Shown: positions 1-9,008 of the stretch, in pieces
Position numbering within the stretch: position 1 is the stretch's first letter
Layout of the letters: every line of letters starts with the position of its first letter
Assembly: GCF_017876575.1 (NCBI RefSeq)
Contig: NZ_JAGIOE010000001.1
Coordinates: 3,452,443 to 3,516,442, forward strand
Origin: Paeniglutamicibacter psychrophenolicus
GTDB lineage: Bacteria > Actinomycetota > Actinomycetes > Actinomycetales > Micrococcaceae
Length of the DNA: 64,000 nt
Reading direction: 5' to 3'
Translations under genes and position numbers: made by a program
Notes under the pieces: generated by a model
What the model was told of the DNA's origin: nothing
Databases searched by the model: none
What the model saw: the letters and a program-made list of their open reading frames with translations, nothing else

Positions 1-1215
1 AACGACGGTTCGTGTCTTGCCGGTACCGGTTGCCATGACAAGCAGTGCCCGACGCCGGCGCTCGGTGTCGAAGGTTTCGGCCACGGCTCGGATGGCCTTG
101 TGCTGGTAGGCGCGGTCTGCGATGTCGGCAGGGATGACGGCCCTGGCCAACGGCTTGCGCTGGACTCGCCGGTCCGCCATGAGCTGGAGGTCGTCACGGC
201 TGTGGAATCCGAGAACTTCCCGTTCCGGATAGGTCGTGTCTTCCCAGAGCCAGTGTCGGTACCCATTGGAATAGTAGATAATGGGGCGCTGGCCATAGGC
301 ACGTTCCAGCGCATCCGCATAAAGCTTGGCTTGCTGCTTCCCCACATGGGCGTCCCGGGCCGTGCGTTTGGCTTCCAGGACGGCCAGGGGCTTGCCGTCC
401 TTGCCCCACAGCACATAGTCCACGAATCCCTTGCCGTCGAGCGTTCCGAGTTCGGTGGGCATGGTGTGTACGGGGAATTCCCGTAAATTTTGCGCATCGA
501 GGTCCCACCCGGCCTCGGTCAGGTACAAGTCAATGTAGATCCGAGTTCCCGACTCGGTGTAATCATGTTCGTCGGGGATCTTCTCGTTGGCCTTGCGTGC
601 TTCCTCGATCTGATCCTGCAAGGCCTTGATCTTGGCCTCGTAGTCGAACTCGCGTTGGACAGCAGCCTTCAGTTCGGTGTCTTTGGCATTCAAGGAGGCA
701 GAAAGCTTTTCGGCTTGTGTCTTTGTCAGCTGCACGACCCCGCTGGGTAGCCGTGGTGCTAGGAGTTTGGGGTCGAACTTGGTTCCGGTCGCCGGGCGCT
801 GTGAGGTTTGGGCGGAATAGAAGGTAGCGAGCCAGATCGTGATGTGGAAGAGCTCGGCAACCACGTGCACGGAAACTTGGGTACTCACCGGGATATTGCC
901 GTGAACGCCATTGTTGCTGAGCTTGCGCAAGGCGTGCATCTTGTCCCTGACAATCGCGGGGACAACATCCTGGAAATGGGGCTCGGTCAGCCGGTTGTTA
1001 AGGTCGTCCTTCAATGGGACCCGCAGGCTCGAGTCTGCCGAGTACAACCAGTCAACAGTTTGTTCCAGCGCTCGTCGCACATACAGCAGGCAACCTCTGG
1101 GGTCCTTCAGCGCATAGCCTTCGCCCGTTCGCGCTTCTGTGAACACGCCAGGCCATTGCTCGGCCAGAAAGCTGAAGTTCGAAGGCCGTTGAGGCGTCTT
1201 GTCGTTCTGCACCAC
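1..1215 (-). CDS. hsdR: Type I restriction enzyme, R (endonuclease/translocase) subunit, N-terminal 405 residues, partial
   Basis: The reading frame is open to the left edge and its C-terminus lies outside the window. I place the start at GTG 1215-1213, nine bases after an in-frame TAA (1224-1222), with an AGGGGG ribosome site upstream; a second GTG follows directly. Residues ~10-130 look like a DUF4145 domain (NFSFLAEQWPGVF onward). After a charged coiled-coil stretch comes the HSDR_N nuclease domain with a PD-(D/E)XK core (GFVDYVLWG then AVLEAKR). The last residues contain the helicase Walker A motif MATGTGKTRT. By family knowledge HsdR translocates DNA with ATP and cleaves unmethylated DNA when bound to HsdM/HsdS. 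It is the last gene of the leftward hsdM-hsdS-mrr-hsdR set but is separated from mrr by 328 bp. Confidence 0.9.
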   Translation of the reverse strand, partial: MVQNDKTPQRPSNFSFLAEQWPGVFTEARTGEGYALKDPRGCLLYVRRALEQTVDWLYSADSSLRVPLKDDLNNRLTEPHFQDVVPAIVRDKMHALRKLSNNGVHGNIPVSTQVSVHVVAELFHITIWLATFYSAQTSQRPATGTKFDPKLLAPRLPSGVVQLTKTQAEKLSASLNAKDTELKAAVQREFDYEAKIKALQDQIEEARKANEKIPDEHDYTESGTRIYIDLYLTEAGWDLDAQNLREFPVHTMPTELGTLDGKGFVDYVLWGKDGKPLAVLEAKRTARDAHVGKQQAKLYADALERAYGQRPIIYYSNGYRHWLWEDTTYPEREVLGFHSRDDLQLMADRRVQRKPLARAVIPADIADRAYQHKAIRAVAETFDTERRRRALLVMATGTGKTRTVV

Positions 1216-1543
1216 GCGCGATTATCCCCCTGAGAAGCGCCAACCTATTCCCTACATCCTAGTAAGCACCAAGACAGTATGCGCATTCCTTATCGCAATC
1301 TCACACGATGGTGCCCGCACCAGTACTTATCAGCCAGTGCCAAAACCTCAAAAAGTGTTTCCGTTCGGGCACCGCAAGGTTCCATGGCTTCAAATCGTAA
1401 ACGAAGGCCACAGAAAATCGCCTCCGAATCTAACCTAGTTTCCACAGCTCAAATTGATTCGGGAATCCTTCCTCAGGATTCGAATCAAAGAGGGACAATA
1501 GAAATTTCTCGCCTCGGATCACGAAGCTACGCACGACTACGTT
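1216..1543. other. Non-coding gap between mrr and hsdR
   Basis: No convincing gene is present on either strand; the short frames here have atypical composition. It is visibly more AT-rich than the flanking genes. It holds one clear inverted repeat at 1454-1488: TTGATTC and GAATCC (separated by GG) pair with GGATTC and GAATCAA around a 7-base loop. On the minus strand this hairpin lies just after mrr and is followed by a weak TTTG stretch, so it could attenuate transcription into hsdR or stabilise the upstream mRNA. I could not define a -35/-10 promoter for hsdR here. Confidence 0.6.
1454..1488 (-). terminator. Hairpin downstream of mrr, possible attenuator
   Basis: An imperfect inverted repeat with a 13-bp stem, a 2-base bulge and a 7-base loop. 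On the minus strand it starts 55 bases after the mrr stop codon. There is only a short T run behind it, so full rho-independent termination is uncertain; partial attenuation or RNA processing between mrr and hsdR is equally possible. Confidence 0.35.
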
Positions 1544-2482
1544 TCACTCGAAGAAGTCCTCGTCGATGTCCACCACGTCGTAGCTCTGTTTCACCTGCAC
1601 ACCGACCCGGTACTTAATCATCAGTGAAACCAGACGCTTACCGTCGATCAGTACAACTCGGCTCTGAATTCCGGCTGCATAGTCGCGCGCGTGCTGGGTG
1701 AAGGTACTAGTCGTGATGAACACACCCCGGCTGGCACCAAATCCGTGCAGCGCACCAATGAACGCCTGGATGGTCTCGCGGCCGATGCTGTTACCTTCGG
1801 CGTAGCGCTTGGCCTGCACATAGATCCGTTCAAGTCCCAGCGCGTCCTGGTCGATGACGCCGTCCACTCCACCGTCGCCGGTGCCGCCGATCCTCCTGCC
1901 GCGCTGCTCGGCGCCACCATAGCCCATGGCAAGCAGCAGTTTGACGACGGCTTCCTCGAAGAAGTCGGGATGGCTCTCGAGCAACCGGGCCAGTAGCGCG
2001 TCGCCCACGTCGGCGGCGATGTGGTCGATACCGGCCTCGATCTGTTCGATCGGATTACTTGTGTCCTCATTGGCGATGCCCGCCAAGGTCGGCGCCACTG
2101 AGGACGAACGCCCATGGACTTGTGCCTTGTGTGCGACATATGCGGGAACGGTGCGCAGAATCGCCGTGGTCAGCCCCTCTGAATGGCTTTCCAGCAATTT
2201 GTGCCCTGTCTGCGCGATCTCATAAACGGCCCGCATAGGCTTGACGACGGCACCCGCCGCGACGAGATCGGAAATCGCCCAGCCAATCCGGTTTTCCGCC
2301 TTCGAGTCTCCAGCACCAAGGAGGACCCGCCGTTGTTGGCTGCTGATCTCTGCCTTGTCCAGCACCGCATCAATGAGAACTCGGCGCGCCCACGGCTTAC
2401 CGTCGGACAAGACCCGAATGACGGGCAACATGAAGGCCTGCCATGGAGGAATTCCATCCCCCAGGTTCGGTTCAGTGTTCAC
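1544..2482 (-). CDS. mrr: Mrr-type restriction endonuclease (type IV)
   Basis: 312 residues. The N-terminal ~95 residues (PPWQAFMLPVIRVLSDG, then a winged-helix-like stretch ending GHKLL) match the Mrr N-terminal DNA-binding domain. The C-terminal ~130 residues form the Mrr catalytic domain: DFFEEAVVKLLLAMGYGG, then GDGGVDGVIDQD with the catalytic Asp and YVQAKRY with the QAK form of the PD-(D/E)XK motif. Mrr enzymes cut DNA carrying certain foreign methylated bases. The ATG overlaps the hsdS stop by 4 bp (ATGA), so the gene is translationally coupled inside a type I operon. Placement between hsdS and hsdR suggests it is deployed together with the type I enzyme; that cooperation is inference. 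Confidence 0.88.
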   Translation of the reverse strand: MNTEPNLGDGIPPWQAFMLPVIRVLSDGKPWARRVLIDAVLDKAEISSQQRRVLLGAGDSKAENRIGWAISDLVAAGAVVKPMRAVYEIAQTGHKLLESHSEGLTTAILRTVPAYVAHKAQVHGRSSSVAPTLAGIANEDTSNPIEQIEAGIDHIAADVGDALLARLLESHPDFFEEAVVKLLLAMGYGGAEQRGRRIGGTGDGGVDGVIDQDALGLERIYVQAKRYAEGNSIGRETIQAFIGALHGFGASRGVFITTSTFTQHARDYAAGIQSRVVLIDGKRLVSLMIKYRVGVQVKQSYDVVDIDEDFFE

Positions 2483-3660
2483 AACTCCCCCTTGAACGCA
2501 CGGTCCTGCAGTGACAGGAAAAGATTGTCGAGTTCGGCCAACTGGGCGCGGTGCATCGCATTCAGGCGCTCTCCAGCGGCTATGCGGTTTGCCAACTCCT
2601 GCTGCAGTTCCAGCGGTGGGACTGGGATGGAAACCCCCAGAAGTTTGGCCTTCGAGATGTTCACCATCGACTGCGCGGAGCCCGTCGCTAGCCGCTGAAT
2701 GCTCTGCCTCTGGCTTTCGTTTTTCAGTACAGCCGCCAAGAACCCCGAATCGACCATCGCTTCGTCCCGTATTCGAAGCCGAAAAATCAGATCTGGAATA
2801 AACAGGGGTGTAGGTAGTGCGTCGACACGAGCGACGGCCGCGACCAAGGAAGGTGTGTTCTTCCGCGTGAAGAGAACGTCTCCGATTCCAATCTCATGCT
2901 TTGGGTCAGGTGAGGCATGTGTGAATGCTTTGTTCTTCGCCGGTAGCCATTGCCCCGTCGTGACGGCACTAAGTTTCAGAAGCCCACATTCGTCCTCGTT
3001 CGCCGGGCGGTCGGAACAGACCGGACTCTTGCCGCTATCGATACCGGACAGCAAGTTCGACAATTTCTCCTGACGCCAACCGCGCTCATTCTGAACGGGG
3101 TCGCCAAACATCTCGTGGTAGATGGACTGGCTGAGGGCGTTCAGCCGGGCGATGGCTTCGCGGCGCTTGGCACGGAGGGCATCGGCCTTGTTGAGAATGT
3201 CCGCGATTCGTCGCTGCTCGTTCAATTCAGGCAAAGGAATGGCCAGACTCAAGAAAGCGTCTTCGGAAACTCTTTGGCGGTTTGTTGCCCCAAAGCTCAG
3301 CTTCCGTTGAACTACCTCGGCAAGTTCTGGCGTCCGGATGAAAGCTCGCCAGTAGTCACGATCAACGCGAGATCCATCGAGATCGAATACTGGAAAGTCC
3401 TTGGAAACCACTGCTTCGTCGAGTTCATCAGGAACCATGCCGAAGGCCCCGTTTCGGGCATCAATCCTCGAGTATATAAATTGCCCAGCTCTGACGCGAT
3501 ATCCCGTGAACTTAACGGGAACTTTTCCCTCCGCAATGCGCCTCTGAACCACTCCTCCGCCTCGAATCCTGATTGTCAGGAACCTCTCATGCTCTGGGTG
3601 CTCAATCTTTTCCGTTACATCCCGCTGTTCCAGTACGTCCCTCAGTGGAACCAGATTCAT
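2479..3660 (-). CDS. hsdS: Type I restriction enzyme specificity subunit
   Basis: 393 residues, typical HsdS length. Two target-recognition domains are visible, each ending in a conserved helix: the first before NEQRRIADILNKADALRAKR (~170-190), the second before LELQQELANRIAAGERLNAMH (~350-370). The stretches LRDVLEQRDV and WRQEKLSNLLSGIDSG begin the two half-repeats. HsdS binds the bipartite recognition site and scaffolds two HsdM and two HsdR subunits. The sequence specificity cannot be read from the protein alone. It overlaps hsdM upstream and mrr downstream by 4 bp each (ATGA), implying coupled translation. Confidence 0.9.
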   Translation of the reverse strand: MNLVPLRDVLEQRDVTEKIEHPEHERFLTIRIRGGGVVQRRIAEGKVPVKFTGYRVRAGQFIYSRIDARNGAFGMVPDELDEAVVSKDFPVFDLDGSRVDRDYWRAFIRTPELAEVVQRKLSFGATNRQRVSEDAFLSLAIPLPELNEQRRIADILNKADALRAKRREAIARLNALSQSIYHEMFGDPVQNERGWRQEKLSNLLSGIDSGKSPVCSDRPANEDECGLLKLSAVTTGQWLPAKNKAFTHASPDPKHEIGIGDVLFTRKNTPSLVAAVARVDALPTPLFIPDLIFRLRIRDEAMVDSGFLAAVLKNESQRQSIQRLATGSAQSMVNISKAKLLGVSIPVPPLELQQELANRIAAGERLNAMHRAQLAELDNLFLSLQDRAFKGEL

Positions 3661-5177
3661 GCCAGAATCCCCTTTAGCTCCGCGAGGCCCTTGGCAATTT
3701 CCTCGTCCAAATGTTCGATGTCGGCGATGATGTCCTCGGGTACGCGGTGCTCCACCTTTTCGTACTGTAGCTCCTTGTACCGGTTAATTGACAGGTCATA
3801 CCCATTCTCGGCGATCTCCACTTTCGGGACCACAAAAGAACGTTCGGTGCGTTGCCTAGAGAGCTCTGCCGCAGTGCGCTCTTCGCCAAACTCGCCACGC
3901 AAGGCCTTCCAGCGCTCGAGCACGTCGGGCAGGTCGGAGGACTCAAGCGGGGTGCGCTTGTCGTCCAAGCTGAAGCCGTCGGAGGCGACGTCATAGAACC
4001 AGACGTTCTCCGTGCCGCCGGAGTTGGTACGCGTGAAGAACAGTACAGCGGTGGACACACCCGCATATGGCTTAAAGACTCCAGCGGGCAACTTGACGAC
4101 GGCCTCCAGCTGCTGGCCCTCGACCAGTTCGCGGCGCAGGTCCATGTGCGCCTTGGAAGATCCGAAGAGCACGCCGTCTGGCACAATCACCGCGGCTCGG
4201 CCACCGGGCTTGAGCAGGCGCAGGAACAGGGCCAAGAACAGCAGCTCCGTCTTCTTGGTCTTGACAGTCTTGAGCAGTTCCTTGGAAACGTTTTCCGAAT
4301 CCAGGCTGCCGGCAAAAGGAGGGTTGGCCAGGATGACGTCGTATTTCTCCTCGTCCGTGGAGTGCAGGTCGGCGAGCGAGTCGCGGTTTTCGATGACCGG
4401 GTTCTCGATGCCGTGCAGCAGCAGGTTCATGGCGCCGATGCGCAGCATGGTGGAGTCGAAGTCGAACCCGTGGAATTGCTCGTTGTTGAAGAATGCCCGC
4501 TGGGCCGTGTCGAGAAGCATCTCCGGGTTGTGTTCGCGGAGGTGTTCGCCAGCGGCCATGAGGAATCCGCAGGTGCCGGAGGCCGGGTCGCAAATTGCTT
4601 CCCCAGGCTTCGGGTCGCGCATGGCGACCAGCAATTTAATGATGTGGCGTGGTGTGCGGAACTGCCCGTTGGTACCGGCCGTGGCGATCTTGGAGAGCAT
4701 GTACTCGTAGAGGTCGCCCTTGGTGTCACGGTCGTCCATGGGAATGCCGTCGATCAGGTCCACTGCCTTCTGCAGCAGGTGGTCCTTGGTGATGGTGAAG
4801 CGCGCATCCTTCATGTGGTGCGTGTAAGTGGAGTCGCTGCCGTCGGACTGGCGGGTGAGTTCCTCGCGCAGGAAGGGGAAAATGCTCTCGCTGAAGACCG
4901 TGAACATTTCGGTCTTGTCGAAGTTCTTGAACTTTGACCACCGCATGTCTTGGTAGGCGCGCCCGAACTTGTCTGCGCCTTCGGGGAACACCGGGTTCTC
5001 AACCGACTTGCCAGTCCTTGATGCCTTGCGCTCGGCGGCAATCTGGTTGTCATCAAGCCTCTTGAGGAACAACAAGTAGGTAATCTGCTCGATGATCTCC
5101 AACGGGTTGGAGATGCCTCCTGTCCAAAAGGCGTTCCAGACGCTGTCTACTTGTGACTTCAATTCCCCGGTAATCAT
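3657..5177 (-). CDS. hsdM: Type I restriction enzyme, adenine-N6 methyltransferase subunit
   Basis: 506 residues. The N-terminal HsdM_N helical domain (WNAFWTGG, LLFLKRLDD) is followed by the methylase domain with motif I DPASGTCGF at ~197-205 and motif IV NPPF at ~285-288. It transfers a methyl group from SAM to adenine in the site chosen by HsdS and protects host DNA. It is the first gene of the operon. On the minus strand a -10-like TAAGAT (5189-5184) lies only seven bases before the ATG with no good Shine-Dalgarno, so the mRNA may be leaderless. Overlaps hsdS by 4 bp. Confidence 0.93.
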   Translation of the reverse strand: MITGELKSQVDSVWNAFWTGGISNPLEIIEQITYLLFLKRLDDNQIAAERKASRTGKSVENPVFPEGADKFGRAYQDMRWSKFKNFDKTEMFTVFSESIFPFLREELTRQSDGSDSTYTHHMKDARFTITKDHLLQKAVDLIDGIPMDDRDTKGDLYEYMLSKIATAGTNGQFRTPRHIIKLLVAMRDPKPGEAICDPASGTCGFLMAAGEHLREHNPEMLLDTAQRAFFNNEQFHGFDFDSTMLRIGAMNLLLHGIENPVIENRDSLADLHSTDEEKYDVILANPPFAGSLDSENVSKELLKTVKTKKTELLFLALFLRLLKPGGRAAVIVPDGVLFGSSKAHMDLRRELVEGQQLEAVVKLPAGVFKPYAGVSTAVLFFTRTNSGGTENVWFYDVASDGFSLDDKRTPLESSDLPDVLERWKALRGEFGEERTAAELSRQRTERSFVVPKVEIAENGYDLSINRYKELQYEKVEHRVPEDIIADIEHLDEEIAKGLAELKGILA

Positions 5178-5362
5178 GGCCTCTATCTTAGTGCTGGGCG
5201 GGGACAGTTAGTTCCAACTCAGCGACCCAAGGCCCCTGTCCTCGGGGCTCCCCCGTTTCCAACACCGAGATACTCCGATCGATTCCTGGGTCGGCCTCCG
5301 GACGTCTACATCCGAAGCTTTACCGATGACTGGTCCGGTCATTCCGTTGCTGTGATCGCTTC

Positions 5363-7366
5363 CTAAATTTCCACAAAGGCACCCACGGCAGCACTCCCTC
5401 TCACCACCACGTGGATGACGGCAAGCACCTTGCCCGCCGGGTTCGAGCCGATCCCTGCCGGGACAGCTGCGGTAGGAAAGACAGCGGCCGCCGTCCAGGT
5501 TGTCCCCTTCCGCATGACTGCCGTCGGTTCGCCGTTCACCGTCAAGCGGATGTCCGCTCCCTCCGGCGCGTTGACCGAACCTTCCAGCAGGATGCGCCGG
5601 GCGCCCTCGTTGTATTTCTCGGGATCGAACCAGCCCGTGATCGAGACACCGAGCTCCCTTGGCGAATGCTCCACAGTAGAGTCGGCCCACTGGCTGTCGC
5701 TCGGTATCGCCGGGGCAAGCGCCGGCGCGCTGCGCAGCGTGCCTGCAGCTTCGAACGCATACCCCCAGGACAGGATCGCATTGTCCGCATAGGCGGGACC
5801 GGCGAACGTGAGCCCCACCGGCATGCCGATGTCGTCCATCGTTCCCATGGCCACGGTGATGGACGGGATGCCGAAGTGGCGCATCGCGTAGTTGCCGTTG
5901 GAGAAGAAGATCCCGTTTTCCCACGCCTTGTCGGCCGCTTCCTTGTCGATGTCTGCGGTGGCGGCGCCGACATCGGAGTTGGCGGGGAAGAGCACCCCGT
6001 CGAGGTTGTGCTCGGTCAGCCAGTCCTCGAACAGTTCCTTGCGCAGGGCTTCAAGAGCGTTGAGCCCCTGGGAGAATCCGGGCAGGTCGGCCAGCTCGGG
6101 CAAGCCGTCGGCCGCCAGCTGCACCACGTCGTGGTAACGGTTCTCGTAGTCCTCGACCTCGTCGTAGCGGTCGGGCAACGACCCCGCAGGTGCGGGGAAG
6201 ATCTTGGAGTGGTCGACCTCGGCCAGGCGGTTCAGTGCCGGGTCGTTGTTTTCGCGCAGGAACGTGTCCCAGCCGTGGGAAAGGATCTCGTTGAATTCGA
6301 TATCCATCCATCCCTCGGGCAGCATGCCGAGTGCGCCGAGCTGCTCGCCGCCCGGGGTGTCGCCCTCGTATTTCTCGATGACGGGGAAGCCGACCTCGAC
6401 GACGCTGGCCCCGAGGTCCTCGAGCCGCTTGCGGGCAGCCTTCCAGAGCGCCAGCACGCTGGGACGCACATGGATCGGGAACTCCGGGTCCTGGCCCAGG
6501 TACATCCGCGGCACCCCGAAGCGCTTGCCTTTCAAGGCGTCGGCTTCGGCCAGCGTTGCGTAGCTTTCGGGGCGCACGGACGAGGCGGCAGGGAGCTCGA
6601 CGGACTTTTGGGCGCGCCAGAAGTCCCCCGTGGTCTTGGGGTCGTCGGCCACGATGACATCGAGCACCCTGAACATGTCGTTCATGGACCGGGTGTGCGG
6701 GACCACGACATCGCGGGTCGGGAACAGCGGCCAGTTGCCGCGGATCGAGATGATTCCGCGGGAGGGAGTGTAGGCGCACAACCCGTTGTTGGAGGCGGGG
6801 CTGCGGCCCGAGGACACCGTTTCCTCCCCCATGCCAAAGACCCCCATGCTGGCAGCGGTGGCGACCGCCGAGCCGTTGGACGAGCCCGACGCGTAGGCAG
6901 CGGCGAGGTAGTTGGTGTTGTAGGGGCTTTCGGCACGTCCGTAGACACCGCGCTGCATGCCGCCGTCGGCCATGGGCGGCATGTTGGTCTTGCCCAGCAG
7001 CACTCCCCCGGCCTCGCGGATGCGGGCCACGGTGAACGCGTCGTGCTGGGCCACGAGGTCCTTGAAGGCCGGGGAACCGGAGGCCACGGTGAGCCCGGCA
7101 ACCATGTAGCTGTCCTTGACGGTAAAGGGAACACCTTCCAGGGCTCCGGCTTCTCCCGACCTGCGGCGGCGGTCGGATGCGGCGGCCTCGGCGAAGACGT
7201 TGGGGTTCAGCACGGCCATGGCGTTGAGCCGCACCGTGGACCTGTCGAAGCGCCCGATGCGGGCCAGGTGGGCTGCAACCAGCTCGACAGCTGTCACGGT
7301 GCCTGCCTCGAGCGCATGCAACGTGTCGTCGATCGAGGCTTCGTGGATGCTGAACGGCAAAGCCAT
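5363..7366 (-). CDS. Amidase-signature family amidase
   Basis: 667 residues. I start at ATG 7366, preceded by GAGGGG nine bases upstream; an earlier in-frame ATG at 7444 would read through the divergent promoter. The amidase-signature fold is clear: catalytic Lys84 in PFTVKDS, cis-Ser region GSSNGSA at ~161-167, and the nucleophile region ETVSSGRSPA at ~182-191, where Ser186 aligns with the catalytic serine. The usual glycine pair before that serine (GGS) is replaced by VS, an oddity. About 90 C-terminal residues beyond the usual domain (after FDPEKYNEG) form an extra beta-rich segment. Substrate unknown. Divergent from a TetR gene, which probably controls it. Confidence 0.85.
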   Translation of the reverse strand: MALPFSIHEASIDDTLHALEAGTVTAVELVAAHLARIGRFDRSTVRLNAMAVLNPNVFAEAAASDRRRRSGEAGALEGVPFTVKDSYMVAGLTVASGSPAFKDLVAQHDAFTVARIREAGGVLLGKTNMPPMADGGMQRGVYGRAESPYNTNYLAAAYASGSSNGSAVATAASMGVFGMGEETVSSGRSPASNNGLCAYTPSRGIISIRGNWPLFPTRDVVVPHTRSMNDMFRVLDVIVADDPKTTGDFWRAQKSVELPAASSVRPESYATLAEADALKGKRFGVPRMYLGQDPEFPIHVRPSVLALWKAARKRLEDLGASVVEVGFPVIEKYEGDTPGGEQLGALGMLPEGWMDIEFNEILSHGWDTFLRENNDPALNRLAEVDHSKIFPAPAGSLPDRYDEVEDYENRYHDVVQLAADGLPELADLPGFSQGLNALEALRKELFEDWLTEHNLDGVLFPANSDVGAATADIDKEAADKAWENGIFFSNGNYAMRHFGIPSITVAMGTMDDIGMPVGLTFAGPAYADNAILSWGYAFEAAGTLRSAPALAPAIPSDSQWADSTVEHSPRELGVSITGWFDPEKYNEGARRILLEGSVNAPEGADIRLTVNGEPTAVMRKGTTWTAAAVFPTAAVPAGIGSNPAGKVLAVIHVVVRGSAAVGAFVEI

Positions 7367-7450
7367 GGGTGGATTCCCCTCATTGGAATAGCTCCCGGAC
7401 CGTGAGAACGGTGCACCGGCGGCCCGGTGCGGAGGAGCAAACAAGAATTG

Positions 7451-7464
7451 ACTGGATATTCAGT
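7451..7464. promoter_or_regulatory. Candidate TetR operator between amidase and regulator
   Basis: ACTGGATATTCAGT is a 14-base near-perfect palindrome (12 of 14 positions symmetric) in the 124-bp divergent intergenic space, 26 bases before the first possible TetR ATG. Position and symmetry fit an operator for the TetR protein acting on one or both genes. Confidence 0.5.
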
Positions 7465-7490
7465 TAAAGATAGCGTGTGACCCACGGTAC

Positions 7491-8132
7491 ATGGAAGGCC
7501 CCACGGCGACCAACCCGCGAATTGATGAAGTTCTCCGGCAAACGAAAGGCATGGCACCGGTCATGGCCAACGACACGCAACAACGAATCCTCGAGGCCTG
7601 CAGCATCTGCATCGCCCGTGACGGAGTCCGGGGCATGCGCGTGCAAGACGTCTGCAAGCAGGCGGGCATCTCCACCGGACTGGTGTACTACCACTTCACC
7701 GATCGCGACGGCCTGCTGGCCGCGACGCTGGAATACGTCAACACGGATTCGGTGGCCAAGCGCGAGGATCCGGCGGCCGGCGGGAGCAATTCCTACGCCG
7801 TGCTGCGCGAGTTGCTGCTGGCCGAGATCCAAGATGACGATTCGGTGCGCGCCAAATCAATCGTGTGGAACGAGATCAGGGCCATCGCCGTTTTCGAGCC
7901 ACCACTGGCCACGCACCTGGCCGCCTCCACCGCGGCATGGCAGTCGCACGTTGCCGAGCTGGTCAAGGGGCACACCGGAGGCCCTATCGAGCAATGCCAG
8001 GAGACCGCACTGCTGCTCACCTCGCTGGTCGAGGGACTATCCAGCCGCTGGCTGTCCAACCAACTGGACACCGTCGCGGCACAAGCCGCGCTCGAACGAG
8101 GGTTGGAAGCAATCATGCCGGCGAACGGCTGA
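7491..8132 (+). CDS. TetR/AcrR family transcriptional regulator
   Basis: 213 residues from ATG 7491; in-frame ATGs at 7551 and 7563 are alternative starts, and the TetR fold really begins at NDTQQRILEACSICIARDG (~28). The helix-turn-helix is MRVQDVCKQAGISTGLVYYHFTDRDGL without internal gaps (positions ~47-72), a classic TetR recognition helix ending in YYHF. The C-terminal ligand domain is generic. It is transcribed divergently from the amidase gene with an operator-like palindrome between them, so it probably represses the amidase and/or itself until a ligand binds. Confidence 0.9.
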   Translation: MEGPTATNPRIDEVLRQTKGMAPVMANDTQQRILEACSICIARDGVRGMRVQDVCKQAGISTGLVYYHFTDRDGLLAATLEYVNTDSVAKREDPAAGGSNSYAVLRELLLAEIQDDDSVRAKSIVWNEIRAIAVFEPPLATHLAASTAAWQSHVAELVKGHTGGPIEQCQETALLLTSLVEGLSSRWLSNQLDTVAAQAALERGLEAIMPANG

Positions 8133-8237
8133 CCCGGGGATTGCCCTTTCGTCCGGGCCTTGCGAGGAATCCGCGTCCCAAGCAGCGGAAATCTTGAATT
8201 CAGGACCCCGAATTCCGGACCAGGAAGCGCGTGCCTG

Positions 8238-9008
8238 TCAGGTTTGGGATGCCAAGCGGTAGTGGTAGCGGGAGACGGTTTCGAAGCCCATGGATTCATA
8301 AAGCCCGCGGGCCAGCTCGTTCGATTCGACGACCTGCAGCCACAGCCCCTCGAGGTTCCGTTGCGCGGCCTCGGTTAGCAGGGCTTGGACCACCGCACGG
8401 CCATGCCCGCGGGAACGGGATTCCTCCCGGGTGGCCACCGAGTAGATCCCACCAAGGTTCCCGACCAGCGCAAGCCGGGCAACGGCTTCGAGCTGTCCTT
8501 CAACGACCAAGGATGCATACACCGATGGTGTGCGGGCCAGGATCCGCCGGCTGATGGCTTGCTGCTCCAGTGAATGCGGACCCTCGACGCTCCAGAAGGT
8601 CTCAAGCCACCGATCGCTTGGCACCTCGGACAGCTGGATCCTCGGGTCCTGGGCTGCGGTTTCCGCCAAGTCGTCCTCGCCGAGTGCCAGGTACTGGACC
8701 AGAGTAGGCGAATCCAGCAGGTACCCGCGCTCGGCCAACAGGGAATCCAGATCCGTCGGCAAGGAGTCCGGGCTGATCTGGAAAACGGCGGGCAGGCCCT
8801 GGCCGGCATAGCGGTCCTCGACCCCGGAGATCGCCGCGGCGACGTCGCGCGGTTCTTCCAGCGGCAGCACCGAGTTCGCGCGCTTGGTCACGCCGCCGGA
8901 AAACCGGGCGGTCCAGCCGTCAACGAGTTCTTCCGTCAGTGCCTGCCAGCCCCTGGACATGGTTTCGTCCAGGGACACGGGGTCAGCGAACCGGGAAACC
9001 GGCTTCAC
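8238..9008 (-). CDS. GNAT family N-acetyltransferase
   Basis: 256 residues. The acetyl-CoA binding motif A is at [13 protein letters not shown] (~205-217) following [11 protein letters not shown], and the C-terminal [15 protein letters not shown] is the usual GNAT motif B. The N-terminal ~120 residues look like a second, degenerate GNAT half, a common layout in actinobacteria. The acceptor substrate is not deducible. Its start codon lies inside the 3' end of hisF (26-bp overlap), so it is probably expressed with the his genes, although a role in histidine synthesis is not implied. Confidence 0.85.
   Translation of the reverse strand: MKPVSRFADPVSLDETMSRGWQALTEELVDGWTARFSGGVTKRANSVLPLEEPRDVAAAISGVEDRYAGQGLPAVFQISPDSLPTDLDSLLAERGYLLDSPTLVQYLALGEDDLAETAAQDPRIQLSEVPSDRWLETFWSVEGPHSLEQQAISRRILARTPSVYASLVVEGQLEAVARLALVGNLGGIYSVATREESRSRGHGRAVVQALLTEAAQRNLEGLWLQVVESNELARGLYESMGFETVSRYHYRLASQT

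Noticed and set aside
5411-7405. Long plus-strand open frame (664 codons) opposite the amidase
   Set aside because: Arg/Gly/Asp/His-rich shadow of the amidase gene, no ribosome site, and the opposite strand has clear family motifs.
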